This document shows positions 52,524-61,643 of a stretch of 64,000 bases of DNA, one piece after another (position 1 is the stretch's first letter; each line of letters begins with the position of its first letter). The notes below the pieces were generated by a model that saw only the letters and a program-made list of their open reading frames with translations, made no database searches and had not been told where the DNA came from. A program made the translations under genes and the position numbers. The stretch is from JAOAFZ01 sp964412815 (GTDB lineage Bacteria > Patescibacteriota > Microgenomatia > UBA1406 > GWC2-37-13), in assembly GCA_964412815.1 (NCBI GenBank), contig CAYPQF010000026.1, forward strand, positions 310,001-374,000, given 5' to 3'.

Positions 52524-53519
52524 TTAGACTTCCCGTGCTCCCACTGCAGCAGAATTGGTAATGATCGTCTGAACTTCGGGAACCTGGGCAAAGTGCGCCC
52601 GGACCTGTTCAACCTGGGCGGACAGACAGATCACATGAATGTTTTCTCCAGCATCAATCGTGCTGTAGCATTCGACACCTTGTTCACGCAGATGCACAAC
52701 CTCCCGAAGGCATGTCATGGTACTGCCGCTCCAGTAAAAGAGGGGAGGTATCTGAGTCATCATCACCGCATGAAAGTTAATCGCTTCCTGCTCTACCCGG
52801 ACTCCAAAACGGGTAAAGTCCTTTTTCAACAATGCGTCCTTCATATCCGCAAGCACCGTAGGAAGCATCTGCTGCCGTTGCGTGAAAAATGGACTGGTAG
52901 TAGCTTGTGCATGGCCTTCGATAGAAGAGACCTTTTTTTCCCCTTTAGAGACGACCAGCACAACATCACACAAATCCCAATGAGTGGGAGGTGCAATACT
53001 CACCGCAAATGATGAGTTGCTATCAAGACCAGTGTTCCACCAGACAAATCCGTCCGGAATAGACCGACACGCCGATCCGGAGCCGGATAAACGCGCTAAG
53101 ACAGATAACTGTTCCTGGGTAATGGCCGTCTGAAAGGCTTTGACAAACGCAAGCGCCATGGCTGAAAAAAAGGAGGCTGAAGAAGCAATACCGGCCTTTT
53201 GGGGAAATGAGTTTGCCGATTGAATCCGGAATCCAAAACTGAGCTCCGCATTCAAAAAAGCTTTTGCGGTATCATAAAACCGGGTGACTTTTTCCAGTTC
53301 ACTCGGGGTGCTTGGACGGTACTCAGAGCTGCCAAACTCCTTAATCTGCATCTCCTGAATCGCCGGATCTTCGAGAATCTCCATCACGACGTCGGTGTAG
53401 CAATGAGACAGATTCATCGAGACACTGTCATTAAAGGGGAGCACAAAGTCGGCATCCCGTTGCCCCCAGTACTTTACAAACGCAATATTTGATGGACTTT
53501 TTACATGAATTGTTCTCAT
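52524..53519 (-). CDS. mvaD: Diphosphomevalonate (or phosphomevalonate) decarboxylase
   Basis: A 331-residue GHMP-superfamily decarboxylase. NIAFVKYWGQRDADFVLPFN is the family's start, AGIASSASFFSAMALAFVKA the ATP loop, LSGSGSACRSIPDGFVWWNT the serine/Arg loop, and TIDAGENIHVIC the catalytic Asp region. The classical enzyme uses mevalonate diphosphate. Because the operon has isopentenyl phosphate kinase but no phosphomevalonate kinase, this one may instead decarboxylate mevalonate 5-phosphate, as known in Chloroflexi and haloarchaea. Its start overlaps the mevalonate kinase stop by 4 bp. Confidence 0.92.
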   Translation of the reverse strand: MRTIHVKSPSNIAFVKYWGQRDADFVLPFNDSVSMNLSHCYTDVVMEILEDPAIQEMQIKEFGSSEYRPSTPSELEKVTRFYDTAKAFLNAELSFGFRIQSANSFPQKAGIASSASFFSAMALAFVKAFQTAITQEQLSVLARLSGSGSACRSIPDGFVWWNTGLDSNSSFAVSIAPPTHWDLCDVVLVVSKGEKKVSSIEGHAQATTSPFFTQRQQMLPTVLADMKDALLKKDFTRFGVRVEQEAINFHAVMMTQIPPLFYWSGSTMTCLREVVHLREQGVECYSTIDAGENIHVICLSAQVEQVRAHFAQVPEVQTIITNSAAVGAREV

Positions 53520-54457
53520 ACAATACGTTGCAATCCTTTATAATCCTGTACCAGTTGATAGTATGACAGATCATGTTCTTTCAGATAGCTCTCCAGTTGT
53601 TCGGGGTCATCTGCATAAAACAGCATAAACCCGGATCCTGCAGAGGTTCCGCCTGCTCCGGTAATCTTACCGACACCATACGGCTTTAGTTGTTTCAGCA
53701 GGGTAGAGGCGGTAGAGGAGACTACTCCCAGCTGTTCCAGCAGATGGTGGTTCTCCTCTATGCTGGACCGGAAAAATGAGGCATCTTCTTTGACAATTGC
53801 CACCACCATTCGTTTGGTGACTTTTTCTATCTTAGTAAGGATCGCATCAGTATCTTCTGGTGATTCATTATACAACTTTCCGACACCACGAACCATTTCC
53901 AGTGTACCCTCGGCTGGTTTGCCGGTATCAATTAAAAATAACCGTTGCTCAAATGTATCAGGTAGTTTAAAATTCAGCGCCGAGATTGTTTTAAGAAACT
54001 CAAATTCCTTCCGGAAAAAGATTAACCCACCATAACAACAGGCGGTATTGTCAGCACCGGAAGGTTTTCCATGAAACTCTTTCTCCGCCTGGTAGGCCAA
54101 TGAATTTACGACGTCTTTTTCGGGTTCTTCACCCGTATAGAATTCGTATAATGCTGCTGCTAACGCCACTGAGAGAGATGCGGAAGATCCTAGTCCTCTT
54201 CCTAACGGAATATGCATGGTGAACATCACTTTGAATGGTCGCTCAGTATACTGCTGTTTCTTTTTTTTCAGGTAGTTTTTAACGATCGTATCGACATGCG
54301 TACATGCCACATGCGGGACAGACATGGTGTCGTGCTCCTCTACCGACACCTCACTATAGAGGGCAAACCCTGAGATCAGCGCTGGTTTGCCATAGACAAC
54401 CGCATGTTCTCCGGACAAAATCACTTTCGCTGGTGCGCGATAGGTAATACGTTTCAT
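53516..54457 (-). CDS. mvk: Mevalonate kinase
   Basis: A 313-residue GHMP kinase. It begins TYRAPAKVILSGEHAVVYGK (the mevalonate kinase GEHAVVYG motif), has the ATP loop PLGRGLGSSASLSVALAAAL, EKEFHGKPSGADNTACCYGG with the catalytic Asp, and KITGAGGTSAGSGFMLFY near the end. It phosphorylates mevalonate at C5. It overlaps both neighbours by 4 bp (DUF35 protein upstream, decarboxylase downstream), showing translational coupling. Confidence 0.96.
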   Translation of the reverse strand: MKRITYRAPAKVILSGEHAVVYGKPALISGFALYSEVSVEEHDTMSVPHVACTHVDTIVKNYLKKKKQQYTERPFKVMFTMHIPLGRGLGSSASLSVALAAALYEFYTGEEPEKDVVNSLAYQAEKEFHGKPSGADNTACCYGGLIFFRKEFEFLKTISALNFKLPDTFEQRLFLIDTGKPAEGTLEMVRGVGKLYNESPEDTDAILTKIEKVTKRMVVAIVKEDASFFRSSIEENHHLLEQLGVVSSTASTLLKQLKPYGVGKITGAGGTSAGSGFMLFYADDPEQLESYLKEHDLSYYQLVQDYKGLQRIV

Positions 54458-54759
54458 GAAACAGGGGTAAACTTGAGACCATATGTTATTACATCCTCAT
54501 CTGATGCTCCAAAACTGTAGACACGTAAGGTTGATCGAACCTTCATCCCCTCGTGGACCTGATCTTCGCTACAGTCAACAATCTGGCCATAGACCTTGTT
54601 GCCATCTTCCATCTCTACCAGCGCGACCGTATACGGCGCCTGCTTTTGCATCTCGGCATTGCCGACATAGATAACCGTCCAGGATTGTACCGTTCCGGTT
54701 TTATGGAGTTCTGTGCGCACCTGTTTTTGTCTTCGCCAGCTCTTTACGGGATTATTCAT
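54454..54759 (-). CDS. DUF35-type OB-fold protein without zinc ribbon
   Basis: A 101-residue OB-fold protein of the DUF35 group: HKTGTVQSWTVIYVG, PYTVALVEMEDGNKVYGQIV and HEGMKVRSTLRVYSFG. In methanogenic archaea the DUF35 protein holds thiolase and HMG-CoA synthase in one complex and channels acetoacetyl-CoA. Those have an N-terminal rubredoxin-like zinc ribbon with CxxC pairs; here there are no such Cys pairs, just a short basic start (MNNPVKSWRRQKQVRTEL). The position beside thiolase and HMG-CoA synthase supports the same scaffold role. Confidence 0.85.
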   Translation of the reverse strand: MNNPVKSWRRQKQVRTELHKTGTVQSWTVIYVGNAEMQKQAPYTVALVEMEDGNKVYGQIVDCSEDQVHEGMKVRSTLRVYSFGASDEDVITYGLKFTPVS

Positions 54760-54761
54760 TG

Positions 54762-55910
54762 TTATACACCTAAAATAGTAACTACTGCTGTTCCGCCAGA
54801 TCCTCCTACGTTATGTGCCAGTCCATAATGGACATTCGGTAACTGACGTTTTCCCGCTTTTCCGGTCAGTTGGAGATAGACTTCTCCTAACTGTTTGATT
54901 CCGGTAGCACCAACCGGATGACCAGCGGCTTTTAGTCCACCTGATGTATTCACAATCAGCGAACCTCCTGAGCCGTACGTAGTTTGCTTTTCTTTGATTC
55001 GGGCACCAGCTTCACCGGGACTCCAGAATCCAATGTCCTCCATTGCCAGCAGCTCCGCGATCGTAAAGCAATCATGCAGTTCCGCGATATGAACCTCTTC
55101 TCTCTTAATTCCAGCCTGGGTAAACGCCTGTTCTGCTGCGATCTTTGTCGCATCCAGACCATCCAGACGTTTCCGGTTTTTAATCGAGATTGAGTCAGTT
55201 GCAACAGTAGAAGCCATAATCCGGACACTATGACCTTTTTTTACAACCTGAGGGTTGTTGGTCAATAGTACCGCGGCTGCCCCGTCGCTAATGGGAGAGC
55301 TATCTAGCATCTTGAGCGGTTTTGCGACATAGGTTGAGTTCATTACGGCCTCGACCGTTATCTCTTTTTTAAACTGAGCTTTTTCGTTGAGGGTGCCGTG
55401 AAAATGATTTTTTACGGCTACTTCAGCAAGTGCTTCTTCGGTATAGTGGTACTTTTTAAGGTAGTGTTGTGCGAGCATTCCATACAACCCCGGAAACGTT
55501 AATCCCACTGCCTGCTCTTCTCCCGAAGCGGCCGCACTTAAGGCCTTTGTGATCTCCTGAACACTTACATCAGTCATTTTTTCCGCACCAACTACCAGGG
55601 CTATTTTGTCCGGGTTGGCCTTCAGCCAGGTATCTGCCATCTGAAATGCCATACCTCCCGAGGCACAGGCAGCTTCCAGACGATAGACCGGGATATGACG
55701 TCCGAGGATCTCGGCAATTTTCGCCGTAGCGTGTACATTATTCTCGAGGATACCTCCCATCATATTGCCGTAAAAGACAGCGTCAATCTGATCCGATTCG
55801 ATACCGGCTTCAGAGACAGCTCCATTGATAGCTTCGCGGACCATGTCATACAGTGACTGCTCCCAGAGCTCTCCAAACTTGGTTGAGTAATATCCAATCA
55901 GATGATTCAT
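54762..55910 (-). CDS. Acetyl-CoA C-acetyltransferase (archaeal/SCP2-type thiolase)
   Basis: A 382-residue thiolase. The nucleophilic Cys is in YRLEAACASGGMAFQMADTW (about residue 84). The His motif is GGLKAAGHPVGATGIKQLGE, and the end YGLAHNVGGSGGTAVVTILG has Gly where biosynthetic bacterial thiolases have Cys. This is the archaeal type that works with HMG-CoA synthase and DUF35. It condenses two acetyl-CoA to acetoacetyl-CoA, the first mevalonate step. The gaps to both neighbours are 2 bp. Confidence 0.93.
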   Translation of the reverse strand: MNHLIGYYSTKFGELWEQSLYDMVREAINGAVSEAGIESDQIDAVFYGNMMGGILENNVHATAKIAEILGRHIPVYRLEAACASGGMAFQMADTWLKANPDKIALVVGAEKMTDVSVQEITKALSAAASGEEQAVGLTFPGLYGMLAQHYLKKYHYTEEALAEVAVKNHFHGTLNEKAQFKKEITVEAVMNSTYVAKPLKMLDSSPISDGAAAVLLTNNPQVVKKGHSVRIMASTVATDSISIKNRKRLDGLDATKIAAEQAFTQAGIKREEVHIAELHDCFTIAELLAMEDIGFWSPGEAGARIKEKQTTYGSGGSLIVNTSGGLKAAGHPVGATGIKQLGEVYLQLTGKAGKRQLPNVHYGLAHNVGGSGGTAVVTILGV

Positions 55911-55912
55911 AA

Positions 55913-56944
55913 TCAGGCGATAACACGCATAAACTTCAAATAGGTCGTATAGTCAATGTACTTCTTGTCTTTGATATATGATGAAAACTTCGGTACCTGT
56001 ACCCTGGTAATATGTTCTGTAGCACGGAGTACCATTGCATCAGATCCAGCTCCGGAGCCGTAAGAAGCAAAGAAAATTAAATCCCCCGGTTTTACATGTT
56101 GCAGTGTTGCAGCTAACCCCATGAGAGCGGATGCAGCATATGAGTTCCCCAGGTACGACACAACCAGTGATTCCGCCAGTTGCTCTTTGGTAAAACCGAG
56201 AGCTTTGCTGATCTCCTTCGGGAACCGGCCATTGGGCATATGAAAGACTGCCCGTGCAACATCTTCCGGCTTCAGATTGAGCTTTTCCATTAAGGCTGTC
56301 GATGATTGGTAGATATGTTTAAAGTAGGCTGGTTTACCGGTAAAACGGCCTCCATGTGAGGGATGTGACGCTTTGGGCCGACGCCAGAAATCCGGGGTAT
56401 CTGAGGCATAGGAATGGTATCCCAGAACCTCCAGCGCAACATTTTCCGAGCCTACTACCAACGATACCGCCCCTGATCCTGCCGTAAACTCAAGGGCATC
56501 ACCAATTTTTGCATTGGCTTTGTCCACTCCACAGACCAGGGCGTGACGGGCATCCCCCGCCTTAACCGCAGAAAATGCCGAAAAGAGCGCCCCCGTTGCC
56601 GCCTTACAGGCAAACTGCGTATCATACGCCAGATAGTGGTTGTTCCCTACCTCAAGCCATTCTGCAACGATGGTAGATGCCGGTTTAACGGCATACGGAT
56701 GAGTTTCGGAACCGAACAATACGACATCAACTGTTTCCCGATCGATAGGAGCGGCCTCCAGAGCCATTGCGGTAGCTTCAAATGCCATAGAGACCGTATC
56801 TTCGTCTAGACCGGCAACCGCTTTTTCGGTGATATGTAACGAGGCAGTAATTTCTGCGGCCTGCTTGCCATGTGCTTTTGAGATCTCTTCGACGGTGATT
56901 CTGTTTTTTGGTACATAGTACCCGTATGTGACAATGCCAAACAT
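55913..56944 (-). CDS. Hydroxymethylglutaryl-CoA synthase (archaeal type)
   Basis: A 343-residue thiolase-fold synthase. The catalytic Cys lies in AYDTQFACKAATGALFSAFS (about residue 110). The early acid is in the EKAVAGLDEDTVSMAFEATA stretch, and the His region is HMPNGRFPKEISKALGFTKE. LIFFASYGSGAGSDAMVLRA closes the fold. The short length and sequence style are archaeal. It adds acetyl-CoA to acetoacetyl-CoA. It lies 2 bp downstream of HMG-CoA reductase and 2 bp upstream of the thiolase. Confidence 0.95.
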   Translation of the reverse strand: MFGIVTYGYYVPKNRITVEEISKAHGKQAAEITASLHITEKAVAGLDEDTVSMAFEATAMALEAAPIDRETVDVVLFGSETHPYAVKPASTIVAEWLEVGNNHYLAYDTQFACKAATGALFSAFSAVKAGDARHALVCGVDKANAKIGDALEFTAGSGAVSLVVGSENVALEVLGYHSYASDTPDFWRRPKASHPSHGGRFTGKPAYFKHIYQSSTALMEKLNLKPEDVARAVFHMPNGRFPKEISKALGFTKEQLAESLVVSYLGNSYAASALMGLAATLQHVKPGDLIFFASYGSGAGSDAMVLRATEHITRVQVPKFSSYIKDKKYIDYTTYLKFMRVIA

Positions 56945-56946
56945 AG

Positions 56947-58062
56947 TTATCTTCCTAATTGCTTATGTGAACTTGCTAATGTATGCACCGACAATGATGA
57001 TAATAATGACAGCTCCCCTGCCAGCACGGCTGCGCCGAGCAGTTCTGCCAGTTCCGCTGCAGTTTTACATCCGGAGACACTGCGTGCTTCTGTTTGTGTT
57101 TTAAGCTTTGTGCCGCCCCCAACTGACCCAACCATCACCGCGGGCAGATAGACAGATACATACAGGTCTTCGCCCAGAACTTTAGTCGTAGTAATACCGG
57201 CACTGCCCTCAACTACGTGCGCCAGATCCTGTCCGGTCGCGGCGTAAAAGGCTGCAACGATATTCGCAAAGTGACAGTTGAACCCCATCGAGCCAGCCAT
57301 TGCCGACCCGATCATACACTTGGCCAGCCAGACATCAAACACCTGCTGAGCCGAAGTTTTAAGAACCGACTGCAATACTTCTTTTGTGATTACTGCTTCT
57401 GCCCATACGTTGCGTCCCCGACTGTTGATAAAGTTCAGCCAGGCGGGTTTTTTATCTATATCAAAGTTTCCCGCAACTGCAAGACAGATTACCCCTGTTT
57501 CTTTCTCGATTTCTTCAACAATCTTTTGCGTAGCGATGGTCACCATATTCATTCCCATGGCTTCTGCAGTATCGTATTTGAACTGGGCAAACAGGTACTC
57601 TGCGGTCCCCCGCACTTCTACATCCTTAAATCTCAGGTGCGAAGATGTGGACTCTGCCAGTTCTGCCATGCGGGATTTATTGTGTTTGATCCAGGCATAC
57701 AGTTCCTGTCGCTTTTTTAGAGAAGTAGTATAGAAAACCGGACCTCGGGTTGTCCCAACCAGATGCTCATTCACGTTTGCGCCTCCTGACAAGGTAATTG
57801 CTTTGCTCCCGCGGCTGACCGATGCAACCAATGCCCCTTCGGAAGTAGCCAGAGGGATGAGATGTTCATCATGCAGATGTTCTCCGTTTATCTTAACCGG
57901 ACCTGCTACTCCTAATGGCAGTGAGATCGCCCCAATCTGATTTTCACAATGCACGTGTTCAGGTTCATCAACGGTAGCGGAAGCGACCGCGTTTAGTTCT
58001 ATAGAGCAGGTTTTTTCTACAAGAGAACGACGCTCTTCAACAGTTTTATTTCTGAGGTCCAT
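56947..58062 (-). CDS. hmgA: Hydroxymethylglutaryl-CoA reductase (class I-like)
   Basis: A 371-residue reductase. Catalytic Glu in ENQIGAISLPLGVAGPVKIN, EAMGMNMVTIATQ (the class I DAMGMNM site), Lys in DKKPAWLNFINSRGRNVWAE, Asp in YAATGQDLAHVVEGSAGITT, and a His in the last helix (SVHTLASSHKQLGR). It makes mevalonate, usually with NADPH. The frame can be read from a TTG at 58068; the ATG at 58062 giving MDLRNKTVEERR is a better start. First gene of the seven-gene operon. Confidence 0.96.
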   Translation of the reverse strand: MDLRNKTVEERRSLVEKTCSIELNAVASATVDEPEHVHCENQIGAISLPLGVAGPVKINGEHLHDEHLIPLATSEGALVASVSRGSKAITLSGGANVNEHLVGTTRGPVFYTTSLKKRQELYAWIKHNKSRMAELAESTSSHLRFKDVEVRGTAEYLFAQFKYDTAEAMGMNMVTIATQKIVEEIEKETGVICLAVAGNFDIDKKPAWLNFINSRGRNVWAEAVITKEVLQSVLKTSAQQVFDVWLAKCMIGSAMAGSMGFNCHFANIVAAFYAATGQDLAHVVEGSAGITTTKVLGEDLYVSVYLPAVMVGSVGGGTKLKTQTEARSVSGCKTAAELAELLGAAVLAGELSLLSSLSVHTLASSHKQLGR

Positions 58063-58107
58063 ATGCAAGTATTGGTCGACCTTGAACTCAAAATCATTTT
58101 AAGCAGT

Positions 58108-58719
58108 TTACAGAAATGGAATCCGGAATAATCCGAACTGGTACATGTAAAAGGAGTACGGCACAACTACAGCCAGATACAGGATGGTGATAAAGACAAT
58201 CTCATAGAACTGTAGTTTGGTAGAAAACCGGATCATCAGGTACCAGAGCAGAACTTTCCAGGCGAGGAGGCTTATCGAAATCGTAATATAGACCACACTA
58301 AACGTCTGCCCTGCAACGGACAATGTTCTGGGTGGAGGGAGCAGGAAAAATAGCCCTGAGGTCAGATAAAACCAGACAATAGTTGGAATCAGCGCATATG
58401 AAGCCAGATACAACAATCCACGGACATTTACCTGCCGACTGAGAATCCGGCCAAAGAAGTAGATAAAGACGACCGTAAAGATGTAATTAAAAAGGACAAT
58501 ACTAAACTGAATGACCGGTTCCGAGATTTCAGGTTTGAGACTGGGCACCAGCAGGTAATAAAAAAAGATGATCAAAAAAATAACTGCAATCTGCAAATCA
58601 TCCTCTTCGGCGGCTATCTTTCGCATAGTCCGGTAAGGATCATAAACCAAACTGAGTACCCGTCGCAAAACGATGATGGTAGATGCTATAAAATCGGAGA
58701 AAAACGTATTAAAAGCCAT
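58108..58719 (-). CDS. Yip1-like membrane protein
   Basis: A 203-residue protein with about five membrane helices (e.g. IAVIFLIIFFYYLLVPSL, GLLYLASYALIPTIVWFYLT, IVFITILYLAVVVPYSFYMY). The topology and the YASYALIP-like signature recall the Yip1 domain. The ATG at 58719 overlaps the stop of the 76-residue gene, which fixes the start. The frame itself opens 9 codons earlier. It is the last gene of the sigma factor operon; its role is unknown. Confidence 0.65.
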   Translation of the reverse strand: MAFNTFFSDFIASTIIVLRRVLSLVYDPYRTMRKIAAEEDDLQIAVIFLIIFFYYLLVPSLKPEISEPVIQFSIVLFNYIFTVVFIYFFGRILSRQVNVRGLLYLASYALIPTIVWFYLTSGLFFLLPPPRTLSVAGQTFSVVYITISISLLAWKVLLWYLMIRFSTKLQFYEIVFITILYLAVVVPYSFYMYQFGLFRIPFL

Positions 58720-58939
58720 ATTGCAACAGACTAACCAGTCCAACAACCAGATGTCCGAACAACAGATACATAACCAGCGCTACTGCCAGAGCGCCCGGAA
58801 TAATAAACAGAAAGGGCATTTGTTTGAGTGGCCTGGTCAATGATTTATATACTCGGGTAATGGGCCGGAAATGAAGATCATTCGGCTGAATAGAATATAC
58901 TTCCTCGAGTTTTTGCTTGAGTCGCGCGGTGTCGGTCAT
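58709..58939 (-). CDS. Small single-pass membrane protein, possible anti-sigma partner
   Basis: A 76-residue protein with a charged cytoplasmic N-terminus (MTDTARLKQKLEEVYSIQPN) and one long hydrophobic segment (MPFLFIIPGALAVALVMYLL). It starts 5 bp downstream of the ECF sigma factor stop and overlaps the Yip1-like gene. A membrane protein right after an ECF sigma gene is often its anti-sigma factor, but no zinc or other anti-sigma motif is visible. Confidence 0.6.
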   Translation of the reverse strand: MTDTARLKQKLEEVYSIQPNDLHFRPITRVYKSLTRPLKQMPFLFIIPGALAVALVMYLLFGHLVVGLVSLLQYGF

Positions 58940-58944
58940 AGCGG

Positions 58945-59493
58945 TTATAACTGGGCAAACAGTTTCGTAAATGCTTTCCGTGCCCGGAAGAGTAAGCTTT
59001 CTGTCGCTTTAAACGGCAGAGATAACCGATCAGCAATCTCTTTGACCCGGACACCATCTAAGTACTTGAGTCGTAAGATCTCCTGATAATCATGCGGAAG
59101 GTTGGTAAACACGTTCTGAATCTTTGCAGCAAGTTCCTTATGCTCAAGATGATCATCGATCAGAACGGGAGAGAGTCCTTCCACAATATGTGCGGGTAAT
59201 GCAGAAAAAATAACACGTTTTATCTTTTTTTTACGGATGGTATCAATTACCTTATATTTTGCAATCGAGTATAAAAAGGTTTTCAGAGAACTCTGAAACT
59301 GAAAGTTGCGGAGGGCATCCAGAAAATCAACAAAGACATCCTGCACAATCTCCTCTGCCAGTTCCTTATCCCGAATCTGCCGGAAGACGTAGTTGGTTAA
59401 CGCCTGTTCATGCTGACGCACAAACGAGAAAAAGGCCTGTTCATCCTTCTGTATGATGCGCTGTACCAGTTTTTTCTCATCAAATGTTGTCAT
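58945..59493 (-). CDS. ECF-type RNA polymerase sigma factor
   Basis: A 182-residue sigma-70 family factor with only regions 2 and 4. Region 2: QIRDKELAEEIVQDVFVDFL and SSLKTFLYSIAKYKVIDTIR (about 35-85). Region 4: LPHDYQEILRLKYLDGVRVK and EIADRLSLPFKATESLLFRA (about 130-175). It directs RNA polymerase to a dedicated regulon, typically in response to envelope signals. The downstream membrane genes are likely its signalling partners. Confidence 0.93.
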   Translation of the reverse strand: MTTFDEKKLVQRIIQKDEQAFFSFVRQHEQALTNYVFRQIRDKELAEEIVQDVFVDFLDALRNFQFQSSLKTFLYSIAKYKVIDTIRKKKIKRVIFSALPAHIVEGLSPVLIDDHLEHKELAAKIQNVFTNLPHDYQEILRLKYLDGVRVKEIADRLSLPFKATESLLFRARKAFTKLFAQL

Positions 59494-59552
59494 AGATTCT
59501 ATAAAACAGTTGCTGACGATCTGCTGTGTATCAGTATACCTGCTAAACCGGT

Positions 59553-61640
59553 TTATTCTGCCGGTTCGGCATCTCCTTCGGTGAGAGTATATATCTTCGA
59601 GCCCGAAAGTACAAGTATCTGATTCTGATAGACTACAAAATCCGATGCCTTTGCCAGGACACTCGCCTTAATCTGGCGTTCGTACGCTCCATTTTTACTC
59701 AGGATATAGAGCGTGGCATTTGTCTTATCCCAGGCATAAACCTTCTCAGTTTCTTGGTCTGTATACAGTTTCTCGATGGAAACATTGTCGCTCGGAAACA
59801 CCGTGGTAAAGCTATCAGCTTCTCCCCGGGTAAACTTGAGAATAGAATCTTCCAGACTGAGATAGATTGATGCATCGATGGCAATTGAGGTTGCGTTGCC
59901 TATCGTATCTGGCTTGGTGCCGGTAAAGTATGAAGATGGATCAGAAAAACCACCTTCAACTACCAGATATTTGTAGACATCACCCTTTCGGGAGTCCAGC
60001 AGATAGACATTGCCGTTAAAGAAGGCCATGCCACGAATGGTTCCCCAGTCTTCATCTTTTTCTATAACCAGCTCCGCTTTTGTATCGTCTGTAAATTCGT
60101 ATAACCCTTTTGCCGGATCAAGTACATAGATCGTACCTTTTGACATACCCACAAAGGTTGCATTGCCAACAACAGCGTTACTACTCTTTTCAAGGGATTT
60201 ATCTTCGATGGAGAAGTTATAAACAGTCTTGTTGGAACGATCCAGGATTGCCAGTTTATCGCCGTCCAAAAAGATTGCGTCACCTTTTGCGTCTTCTGCT
60301 TCCAGTGCCAGGTCGTAGAACTCTTCCGGCTCTTGCTCATCTTTCTGCACAATCGCATTTTCTACATCTATAATCTTTTTTTCCAGACGGGCAAGTTCGT
60401 CTTCGTTCCCTTTCCCCACTTCTTCTTTCACCGTTGTCAGTTCTGCCCGGGCTTCGTTTAATAGCGCCAGCGCCCGATCCATATTCAGGAACGAGATTTC
60501 GTCAGCCTGCTGTGTTTTTTCATCTATAATCTGCTCTGCTGCAGCTATCTTTTTCGCATCTTCAGCTTTCTGACGTCGTTGATATCCAAACACGATTGTC
60601 CAGATAAAGATCGCAAAAATCACTACTACTGCGATCAGTGTTATCTTTTTCGAAAGACTTTTACCGCCGCCGTTCTTTGAGAATGCGGCAACCCGATTCC
60701 TGATTCCGGTAAAGAGAGCTGCCCCTTTCCCTCCGCCACCACCTGCTACTGGCGCACTCGCAGCTGCGGTGCCCACTCCGGCTGCTCCCGCACCTCCCGC
60801 AGCTCCAAAACCATCTGCATAGTCGTCTGCGTCATCATACTCCGGTTTGCTATGCGCCACACGGCGGGGAAACGGTTCTTCCTCCACTTCGGTATTCATT
60901 ACCGCGCGGGAATGGTAGTTGGGCCGGTGCTTTGGAGAATCGTCATCTTCTGCACCGTCATCCGGATAGGTATCATCATCGCGCAGCTCAGAGGCATCAG
61001 GTTGCAGTTCTTCGGGATTCGCATCACGATCTACATTGCCTGCAGCAAAGCCAAGTGGCAGGTCTTCTTCGGTATCATCAGAGAGAGTGACTTCCAGAAA
61101 CAATGCCAGAGAGCCCCGGTCCTCTTTTTCTTTAAAATACTCTTCGAGGTGTTGCGTAATATCTTCCGGGGTATCGTTGTCGAGGGTTTTCTTGAGTTTT
61201 TCTTCAGTTTCGATGATTTCGCGGAAATCAGCAGTGGTAAACACGATCATGTCACCTTCTTCAATATATCCCGACGCACTCTTATCACCATGGATGAGAC
61301 GGGCAAAATCCTTTCCACGACGCATATGCACCTCTCCTTTCCCAACTGTCTTGATATAGAGAACGTTTTTATGGAATACCCCCGCTGAAACAGAAAAATG
61401 AGCAGGGATATTGGTAGTGAGTACAGCCTCGTTAAGCCAGATTTCCAGATCGTTGAGATTCTCAAAATGACGTTTATGCTTCTTGAGTTCAACGACTTTC
61501 TTCATAAAGGCATGACCTTCCGCTTTGGTCATTCCCTCTTCTGCTTCAAAGACAAAGAAAAAATCTTCATCCACGATGCAATCTCGAAAGACGCGGGTTC
61601 GATCGTTACCGGTAAAGACTGATGCAATAGGACTAAACAT
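59553..61640 (-). CDS. Membrane protein: PP2C-like region, transmembrane helix, coiled coil, beta-propeller
   Basis: A 695-residue protein. Residues 1-200 resemble a degenerate PPM/PP2C phosphatase fold (VFEAEEGMTKAEGHAFMKKV, VFHKNVLYIKTVGKGEVHMR, SGYIEEGDMIVFTTADFREI) without clear metal-binding Asp pairs. An acidic disordered stretch (to about 325), a membrane helix (LIAVVVIFAIFIWTIVFGYQ, about 335-355), a coiled coil (about 360-440) and a C-terminal propeller-like domain (GDKLAILDRSNKTVYNFSIE and similar) follow. This gives a cytoplasmic regulator joined to an outside sensor. It is upstream of the sigma factor, on the same strand. Confidence 0.7.
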   Translation of the reverse strand: MFSPIASVFTGNDRTRVFRDCIVDEDFFFVFEAEEGMTKAEGHAFMKKVVELKKHKRHFENLNDLEIWLNEAVLTTNIPAHFSVSAGVFHKNVLYIKTVGKGEVHMRRGKDFARLIHGDKSASGYIEEGDMIVFTTADFREIIETEEKLKKTLDNDTPEDITQHLEEYFKEKEDRGSLALFLEVTLSDDTEEDLPLGFAAGNVDRDANPEELQPDASELRDDDTYPDDGAEDDDSPKHRPNYHSRAVMNTEVEEEPFPRRVAHSKPEYDDADDYADGFGAAGGAGAAGVGTAAASAPVAGGGGGKGAALFTGIRNRVAAFSKNGGGKSLSKKITLIAVVVIFAIFIWTIVFGYQRRQKAEDAKKIAAAEQIIDEKTQQADEISFLNMDRALALLNEARAELTTVKEEVGKGNEDELARLEKKIIDVENAIVQKDEQEPEEFYDLALEAEDAKGDAIFLDGDKLAILDRSNKTVYNFSIEDKSLEKSSNAVVGNATFVGMSKGTIYVLDPAKGLYEFTDDTKAELVIEKDEDWGTIRGMAFFNGNVYLLDSRKGDVYKYLVVEGGFSDPSSYFTGTKPDTIGNATSIAIDASIYLSLEDSILKFTRGEADSFTTVFPSDNVSIEKLYTDQETEKVYAWDKTNATLYILSKNGAYERQIKASVLAKASDFVVYQNQILVLSGSKIYTLTEGDAEPAE

Positions 61641-61643
61641 AGA

